The notes below the pieces were generated by a model. That model ran no database searches. It worked only from the letters and a program-made list of their open reading frames with translations, and was not told where the DNA came from. Below, one piece after another: positions 6,965 through 11,135 of a stretch of 11,135 nucleotides of DNA. Position 1 is the stretch's first letter, and each line of letters begins with the position of its first letter. Both the position numbers and the translations under genes were made by a program. Origin of the DNA: Spirochaetia bacterium (GTDB lineage: Bacteria; Spirochaetota; Spirochaetia; Sphaerochaetales; Sphaerochaetaceae); NCBI GenBank assembly GCA_009929055.1, contig SABI01000063.1, positions 1 to 11,135 on the forward strand. The letters run 5' to 3'.

Positions 6965-7917
6965 GCTTTTCCCCCTTTTACAGCACTCGCAGCTTTCTTC
7001 TTTGCTTTACTTTGTTTTATAAGATAATCAAGTAAAGGGGCAAACATGTTCACGAGGAGTATTGCAAATGTTACCCCTTCTGCCCAGTTGCTAAAGACCC
7101 TTATTAATACAGTAAAGACTCCAAAAGAGGCTCCATAGATAATTCTTCCAAGATCTGTTGACTGGGAGGCACTAACAGGGTCTGTAATCATAAAGAAAGC
7201 AGCAAATAAGAATGAGCCACTAAGTAATGCATAAAGAGGGTCAGTTGCCCCTCTGGCTCCTGTTAGATAGAGAATTGTTTGGAATGCTAAAAACCCAACA
7301 ATAGAGGAGACTACTAGTTTCCAATTGGCAGCTTTCTTATAAATGATAAAAATTCCACCTAAGATAATTAATATGGCACTTGTTTCCCCAAAACTTCCTG
7401 GAATATTTCCTAATAAGAGAGAGAGATGTGAGGCACTTTTTGTAAACAATGGAGTAGCTGCTGCTACACTATCTGCACCACTTAACCACGTTCCAAACCC
7501 TGCTGGGAAAAGAGAAAGAGTTGTTTGAGGAGCAATAAATCTTGCAGTAAGGGGAACTCCAAAGCTGATATAGACAAATGCTCGAGCGGTAATAGCTGGG
7601 TTAAATATATTTTTCCCAAATCCTCCAAACACCATCTTTCCAAAAATTATACCGAAAGCGATACCAACCCCTCCAATCCAAATAGGAACTGCTGGGGGGA
7701 GGGACAAGGCAAATAATGTACAACTTACAAAAAGTGACTCTGTTACCTTATAGCCATATTTTTTAGCCATGAACCATTCGCTCAATAGTCCTATTGCACC
7801 AATAACTGCATAGAGGGCAAGAAATCGCCACCCATAAAAGTATATTGCTGCAAGAACGAGTGGGCTAAGTCCAATGAGAACATTTCTCATTGCCTGTTGT
7901 TTTTGAATCTTCACCAT
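6961..7917 (-). CDS. nqrB: NQR/RNF subunit B/D (NqrB/RnfD family) membrane flavoprotein
   Basis: This 318-residue membrane protein is the largest core subunit, with about nine to ten hydrophobic segments. Family signatures are GGFGKNIFNPAITARAF (98-114), ITDPVSAS (244-251), LGRIIYGASFGV and ILLVNMFAPLLD. It lacks the long N-terminal extension of NqrB (about 410 residues) and is RnfD-sized, but the TDPVSAS and VNMFAPL regions resemble NqrB. The usual covalent-FMN motif, Dxx(S/T)GAT, reads DSVAAATPL (149-157), leaving Thr155 as the likely attachment residue in an altered context. It is the first gene of the operon; no nqrA precedes it. AGGAGG at 7920-7925 lies only 2 bases from the ATG at 7917 but 5 from a GTG at 7914, so translation may begin one codon later. 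The C terminus is Lys/Ala-rich and probably cytosolic. Confidence 0.93.
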   Translation of the reverse strand: MVKIQKQQAMRNVLIGLSPLVLAAIYFYGWRFLALYAVIGAIGLLSEWFMAKKYGYKVTESLFVSCTLFALSLPPAVPIWIGGVGIAFGIIFGKMVFGGFGKNIFNPAITARAFVYISFGVPLTARFIAPQTTLSLFPAGFGTWLSGADSVAAATPLFTKSASHLSLLLGNIPGSFGETSAILIILGGIFIIYKKAANWKLVVSSIVGFLAFQTILYLTGARGATDPLYALLSGSFLFAAFFMITDPVSASQSTDLGRIIYGASFGVFTVLIRVFSNWAEGVTFAILLVNMFAPLLDYLIKQSKAKKKAASAVKGGKA

Positions 7918-7932
7918 TTCCTCCTGTAGTGT

Positions 7933-7968
7933 GTTATGTAGTATAACGCAGGTTTCTCTCTATTTGAC
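7933..7968 (-). promoter_or_regulatory. Candidate proximal promoter of the nqr operon with overlapping inverted repeat
   Basis: On the minus strand a near-consensus -10 box TATACT lies at 7945-7940, about 23 bases before the nqrB start. A weak -35-like GTCAAA is at 7968-7963, 17 bases upstream. The -10 sits inside an inverted repeat, GTTAT(5)ATAAC at 7933-7947, which could be an operator overlapping the start of transcription. This would give a leader of only about 16 bases carrying AGGAGG. The -35 is poor, so this is a guess that rests mainly on the -10 box and position. Confidence 0.4.
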
Positions 7969-7970
7969 GT

Positions 7971-7998
7971 AATTCCATAATTATTTGTTGTAGGAATT
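7971..7998. repeat. Inverted repeat AATTCC(16)GGAATT upstream of nqrB
   Basis: AATTCC at 7971-7976 and GGAATT at 7993-7998 are perfect 6-base arms separated by 16 bases. The spacing of about two helical turns between arm centres would suit a dimeric DNA-binding protein, but arms this short and AT-rich can occur by chance. It lies between the two candidate promoters of the nqr operon. Confidence 0.3.
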
Positions 7999-8008
7999 TC
8001 TATTGTTT

Positions 8009-8025
8009 TCATTAAGGTTTAATGA
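8009..8025. repeat. Perfect palindromic repeat TCATTAA-GGT-TTAATGA in the nqr leader
   Basis: Two perfect 7-base arms with a 3-base centre lie about 92 bases upstream of nqrB, inside the leader that would be transcribed from the distal candidate promoter. It could be an operator for a helix-turn-helix regulator or a weak RNA hairpin. It is too AT-rich, and lacks a downstream U-tract on the minus strand, to be an intrinsic terminator for that direction. I do not recognise the motif as a known regulator site. Confidence 0.4.
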
Positions 8026-8062
8026 TTCTCTTCTTCTTTCTATATGTATCTTTATTAGGTTA

Positions 8063-8091
8063 ATAGTATATCAACAAGGTGGTAGTATCAA
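8063..8091 (-). promoter_or_regulatory. Candidate distal promoter of the nqr operon
   Basis: On the minus strand TTGATA (8091-8086) and TACTAT (8068-8063) are separated by exactly 17 bases, a good sigma-70-type arrangement; an alternative -10, TATACT, sits two bases earlier at 8070-8065. The motif TATCAAC (plus strand) occurs twice at a 17-base interval, at 8069-8075 and 8086-8092, overlapping both boxes. Transcription from here would produce a leader of roughly 140 bases in front of nqrB containing the inverted repeats described nearby. No transcript evidence is available from sequence alone. Confidence 0.4.
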
Positions 8092-8277
8092 CTTAATATT
8101 TCTTTTTAGGTAGTTCATTGATAAGCCAAGTTGCACCAGCCTCCTTTTCTCATCATCGATAAGAGGATTGTTATAGAATATTATTTGTAATACGTGATAT
8201 TTCACTATACTGGTTTTTTTGTTCTAATTAAAGAGATAATTTGAAATGATTTTAAAATATTCTCCCTTTTTCTCAAT

Positions 8278-11135
8278 TTATCTGGGTAATAATTGTATAG
8301 AAGTTACTTCAACTATTAAGGCAGTTACTTCTTGATGAACAATTCCCCTTATAATAAGGGGCCTCATCACTCCTAAAAGAGTATGGTACTTTTTATGGAT
8401 AGGGGGGAAAAGAACCACATCATAGAGAGTTGTTTCATCTTCAAAAGAGATGAAATCCATAAGGAGATTTCCTTTTGTGACAACTGTACGCCGAGTAATA
8501 GGCCACCCTATTAATGTCACCTTTTTCTCAACATAGGATCCTATTTCATACCCTTTAATTCTTTTGATACCGATAATCTGTTTTGCATAGAGATAGAGGA
8601 TGTGGTGGCTCCTTAAGAAGGAGAGAACAGCAAATTCTCTTTTTAACTCCTCAAAAGAAGATCCTTTTATTGGACTTCTTTTGATCAAATTTCCTCTATT
8701 CTTTTCAAACAGCTCTCCTTGGTTTTGATTTTTCTGTTGCTTGTGTATAAGGAGGTCTCTTAATTGTTCACTTCGCCGCTTTGTTTCACTAATAGAATCA
8801 AACACACCAGCGTCAACAAGGGCTACAATATCGTTTTTATCAAGATGCAACCTTTCACTTACCTCGTTTAATGAAAAAAATGATTTCTTTTTTCTCTCAT
8901 TATAGATCATGTGGGCCGCTTCATATTGAAGTCCTTTTATTGCCATAAATCCAATAATGACCCTCTCTTTATCCCCTCTATAGTGCCATTCACTCTCGTT
9001 TATATCAGGGCCAAACGTAATGAGCCCCATTCTCCTACATTCACTTACATAAGCAGCGCTATGGTAATATCCCCCCTGATTAGATAGTACTGCTGCCATA
9101 AAATAAGAGGGATAATGGGCCCTTAGATAAGCTGATTGAAAGGAGACCATAGCATACGAAGCTGAATGGGGTTTGCAAAAAGAGTATCCATCAAAAGAGA
9201 GCATCATTGACCACACTTCATCTTGAACTTCTTCATCAATGTGACGAGTACTACACCCTTTTCTAAATTCTGTTTCATAAAAACTAAGCCTTTTTGCTTT
9301 ATTCTTTTTTGATATCACTTTTCGTAATTGGTCGGCATCATATTCACTAAAACCAGCTAATACAATGGCCACTTTTGATACATCTTCTTGATAACACATA
9401 ATTCCATAGGTCTCTTGTAAGATTCTCTCGACATCAGGATGGATAGGCTTCCACACTTTCCCATGAACTCGTTGTACATACTCACTTATATAACGGTTCG
9501 CTGCCGGTCTAATTAATGATGAGTGAATTACTATATGGTCAAAGTCTCCTTTGAGAGTCTTTTTCTGCAATTGCCTCATAGCAGGGGATTCTATATAGAA
9601 AACTCCCATCGAATCTCCTCTTTGTAACATCTCTATTGTTTTTTCATCATAGATAGGATTAAAAATCTTTTTATTGATAAATACTCCTATTGTTTCTAAT
9701 GAATGAAGAGTATCTCTAATAACAGCAAGGGATCTATTTCCTAATAAGTCTATTTTTACGAGGCGAGCATCTTCCACACCATCCTTTTCCCATCCAAGAA
9801 GGGGATAGCCTTCTCTACTCAAAGTTACTGGTGCATAACAAGAGATAGGCTTTGGAGTAATAACAATCCCTCCACAATGCATCGAGATAAGGTGAATCAT
9901 ACCCTCTATTCTATGGGCTATAGAGAGGATTTTATTCCACTGACTCATCTTTGATACAACTCTATTCCTTTGACTTAGTACATCAGTAATTACCTTATCC
10001 CCGACTCCATATGCTTTTGCTGTTTCCCTTAATGCAGAACCATAGTGAAAGAAATTATGGTTAGCTACTCGAGCACAATGATCTAGTCCAAACTTCTTTA
10101 TTACTCTACTAATAATTTCATCTCTCTCATCCCACGCAAAATCTACATCAATGTCGGGCATGTCTATCCTTTCAAGGGTGAGAAATCTCTCAAAATAGAG
10201 ATTCTGTGCAATGGGATCCACTTGGGTGATACTAAGAGCATAAGAGACAATAGAAGCTGCTCCTGAACCACGACCACAAGTATTTGAGGCCATAGATACG
10301 ATATCATCCATGATAAGGAAGTAGGGGGCAAATCCCTTTTTGTTGATAATAGAGAGTTCATATTCGATACGCTCTAGTATCCCATCATTAAGTTCCCCAT
10401 ACCTTTCATGGGCCCCTTTTATCACCCTTTCCCTTAACTCTACTTCGTTACTTTTATCAATAGAGGGATAGCTGGGAAAGACAAATGATAAAAAAAGGGG
10501 AACATCTTTACACAAAGCAGCTACTTTTTCACTCATCTTGAGAGCGAGAGGCCAAGGAGAAAAGATCCTTTCATATTCATCTTTTGTATGAAACATAGAG
10601 AAATGTGAAGCACATTCTTCTTCTTTTAAAGACCCAACTGTTTTCTTAACAGCAATTGCCCGTAATACTTTGTGCACTTCGATGTCTTCTTTGGAGATGA
10701 AAAGGGCATCTTCAATAGCAATTGGGGGTATGTTGAGTTTTTTTATATGTTCTACCGCCTCAAAGTTGTGTGGAGTTATCGCACCATAGAGGTCAGCTTT
10801 TGATTCTTTTAATAGAGAAAGGATTTCATAAGAAGAGGAGGCAATAATTAAGCCATCATTTCCCTTAGTTAGTTCTTCTATATAAGAGTGATGAGAAGAG
10901 AGACTCAATAGAGAGGTGAGGCGAGAAAATCCTTCAGGGCTCTTTACAAACACCCATACAGGTCCTTTTGATGTTGTAAGGGTCGCTGAGATAATAACAC
11001 CTATCCCCTCTTCTTTTGCGACACTTCGTATATGGTGTATCCCATTAATAGAGTTGATATCAGATATTGCAATGGTATCTACCATCTCTTTTTTACACAC
11101 TTCAACCCACTTTTCAAAAGAGTGAATTCCATACA
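8278..11135 (-). CDS. dnaE: DnaE-family (C-family) DNA polymerase, short accessory type (N-terminal end outside window)
   Basis: The frame is open to the window edge, giving 952 residues; the GTG at 11100 lies inside the PHP domain and is not the start. Compared with the family only some 15-20 N-terminal residues should be missing, for a total near 970, shorter than replicative DnaE (about 1150). Domains in order are PHP (to about 10500), palm/thumb/fingers, a helix-hairpin-helix-like region and a C-terminal OB fold (about 8280-8570). The catalytic aspartates are present: two in PDIDVDF (codons around 10140-10158) and one in VKIDLLG (codon 9748-9750). PDIDVDFAWDERDE is typical of a DnaE2/ImuC-like or related non-replicative subgroup. 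A clamp-binding-like QGELF is encoded near 8705-8719. PHP ligand positions look lost (SDIN for the usual TDH, a Thr for the usual Glu), so proofreading is unlikely. Its probable job is repair or mutagenic synthesis. A replicative role cannot be fully excluded. Confidence 0.9.
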   Translation of the reverse strand, partial: YGIHSFEKWVEVCKKEMVDTIAISDINSINGIHHIRSVAKEEGIGVIISATLTTSKGPVWVFVKSPEGFSRLTSLLSLSSHHSYIEELTKGNDGLIIASSSYEILSLLKESKADLYGAITPHNFEAVEHIKKLNIPPIAIEDALFISKEDIEVHKVLRAIAVKKTVGSLKEEECASHFSMFHTKDEYERIFSPWPLALKMSEKVAALCKDVPLFLSFVFPSYPSIDKSNEVELRERVIKGAHERYGELNDGILERIEYELSIINKKGFAPYFLIMDDIVSMASNTCGRGSGAASIVSYALSITQVDPIAQNLYFERFLTLERIDMPDIDVDFAWDERDEIISRVIKKFGLDHCARVANHNFFHYGSALRETAKAYGVGDKVITDVLSQRNRVVSKMSQWNKILSIAHRIEGMIHLISMHCGGIVITPKPISCYAPVTLSREGYPLLGWEKDGVEDARLVKIDLLGNRSLAVIRDTLHSLETIGVFINKKIFNPIYDEKTIEMLQRGDSMGVFYIESPAMRQLQKKTLKGDFDHIVIHSSLIRPAANRYISEYVQRVHGKVWKPIHPDVERILQETYGIMCYQEDVSKVAIVLAGFSEYDADQLRKVISKKNKAKRLSFYETEFRKGCSTRHIDEEVQDEVWSMMLSFDGYSFCKPHSASYAMVSFQSAYLRAHYPSYFMAAVLSNQGGYYHSAAYVSECRRMGLITFGPDINESEWHYRGDKERVIIGFMAIKGLQYEAAHMIYNERKKKSFFSLNEVSERLHLDKNDIVALVDAGVFDSISETKRRSEQLRDLLIHKQQKNQNQGELFEKNRGNLIKRSPIKGSSFEELKREFAVLSFLRSHHILYLYAKQIIGIKRIKGYEIGSYVEKKVTLIGWPITRRTVVTKGNLLMDFISFEDETTLYDVVLFPPIHKKYHTLLGVMRPLIIRGIVHQEVTALIVEVTSIQLLPR

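Larger units (their letters stand above)
7918..8277. other. 360-bp AT-rich intergenic region between dnaE-type gene and nqr operon
   Basis: The region follows the stop of the polymerase gene and precedes nqrB, both on the minus strand. It holds the two candidate nqr promoters and the inverted repeats. A short minus-strand frame at 8205-8071 (GTG start, 44 codons) contains AGGAGG at its middle, but the GTG has no ribosome binding site and I do not treat it as a gene. A GTGA(4)TCAC hairpin at 8194-8205 is followed after 8 bases by a T-rich run ending at 8220 on the plus strand, a poor terminator for that strand. No convincing terminator follows the polymerase gene, and I see no tRNA, FMN riboswitch core or nqrA remnant. 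Confidence 0.6.

Noticed and set aside
4801..7716. Plus-strand frames opposite the nqr genes (4801-5001, 5191-5379, 5723-6007, 7343-7528, 7525-7716)
   Set aside because: All are antisense shadows of nqr coding frames, with low-complexity or unnatural composition.
7933..7947. Rex (NADH-responsive repressor) site before nqrB
   Set aside because: The GTTAT/ATAAC half-sites are one base too far apart for the usual Rex palindrome and lack the outer TT/AA.
8194..8220. Intrinsic terminator GTGA(4)TCAC plus T-run on the plus strand
   Set aside because: The stem has only 4 bp, is separated from the T-run by 8 bases, and no plus-strand gene precedes it.
7918..8277. FMN riboswitch, tRNA or nqrA remnant in the gap before nqrB
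   Set aside because: No FMN riboswitch core, no T-loop sequence and no NqrA-like translation were seen in either direction.
8278..11100. Polymerase start at GTG 11100
   Set aside because: Codons upstream to the window edge (YGIHSFEKWVEV) match the PHP domain beginning; the true start lies outside.
10164..11125. Small frames within the polymerase gene (10164-10361 minus, 10916-11125 plus)
   Set aside because: They overlap the confident DnaE frame and show no domain or ribosome binding site.

Overview
The window is AT-rich, with tightly packed genes, strong AGGAGG-type ribosome binding sites and use of TTG and GTG starts. An NQR-type redox pump without NqrA, multidomain c-di-GMP proteins and a short second-type DnaE polymerase together suggest an anaerobic or facultative bacterium. 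A low-GC spirochaete is my best guess, but it is an inference from family resemblance and no 16S gene or species marker is present.

Layout. Bases 1-3569 (+ strand) hold three consecutive c-di-GMP turnover genes. The first is the 3' end of a GGDEF/HD-GYP protein cut by the window edge. The second is a PAS-GGDEF diguanylate cyclase starting at TTG and overlapping the first. The third is a membrane protein with a 5TMR-LYT-like sensor, PAS, GGDEF and HD-GYP domains. Bases 3573-7917 (- strand) hold a compact six-gene operon, in transcription order nqrB (rnfD-like), nqrC (rnfG-like), nqrD, nqrE, nqrF and a 156-residue cysteine-free cytosolic protein I do not recognise. Its last gene meets the c-di-GMP operon tail to tail with only 3 bp between stop codons. 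Bases 7918-8277 are a 360-bp AT-rich intergenic region with two candidate promoters for nqrB, several inverted repeats and one doubtful small frame. Bases 8278-11135 (- strand) hold a DnaE-family DNA polymerase whose N-terminal end lies outside the window.

How the genes work together. NqrF should take electrons from NADH through FAD and a [2Fe-2S] centre. NqrD and NqrE carry the four conserved membrane cysteines, NqrC has a textbook covalent-FMN threonine motif, and NqrB carries a variant one. NqrA, RnfB, RnfC, ApbE and NqrM are not in the window, so the terminal electron acceptor is open. The c-di-GMP operon both makes and probably degrades the messenger. Its two HD-GYP domains look paralogous, and the first has lost one predicted metal ligand (Asp to Asn). 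The polymerase keeps its three catalytic aspartates, a clamp-binding-like motif and an OB domain, but its PHP domain looks degenerate; it is more likely an accessory or repair polymerase than the replicative one.

The most unusual points are the NqrA-less pump with its extra soluble gene, the altered flavinylation site in NqrB, and the asymmetric pair of HD-GYP domains. I found no mobile element, CRISPR array, tRNA or rRNA.
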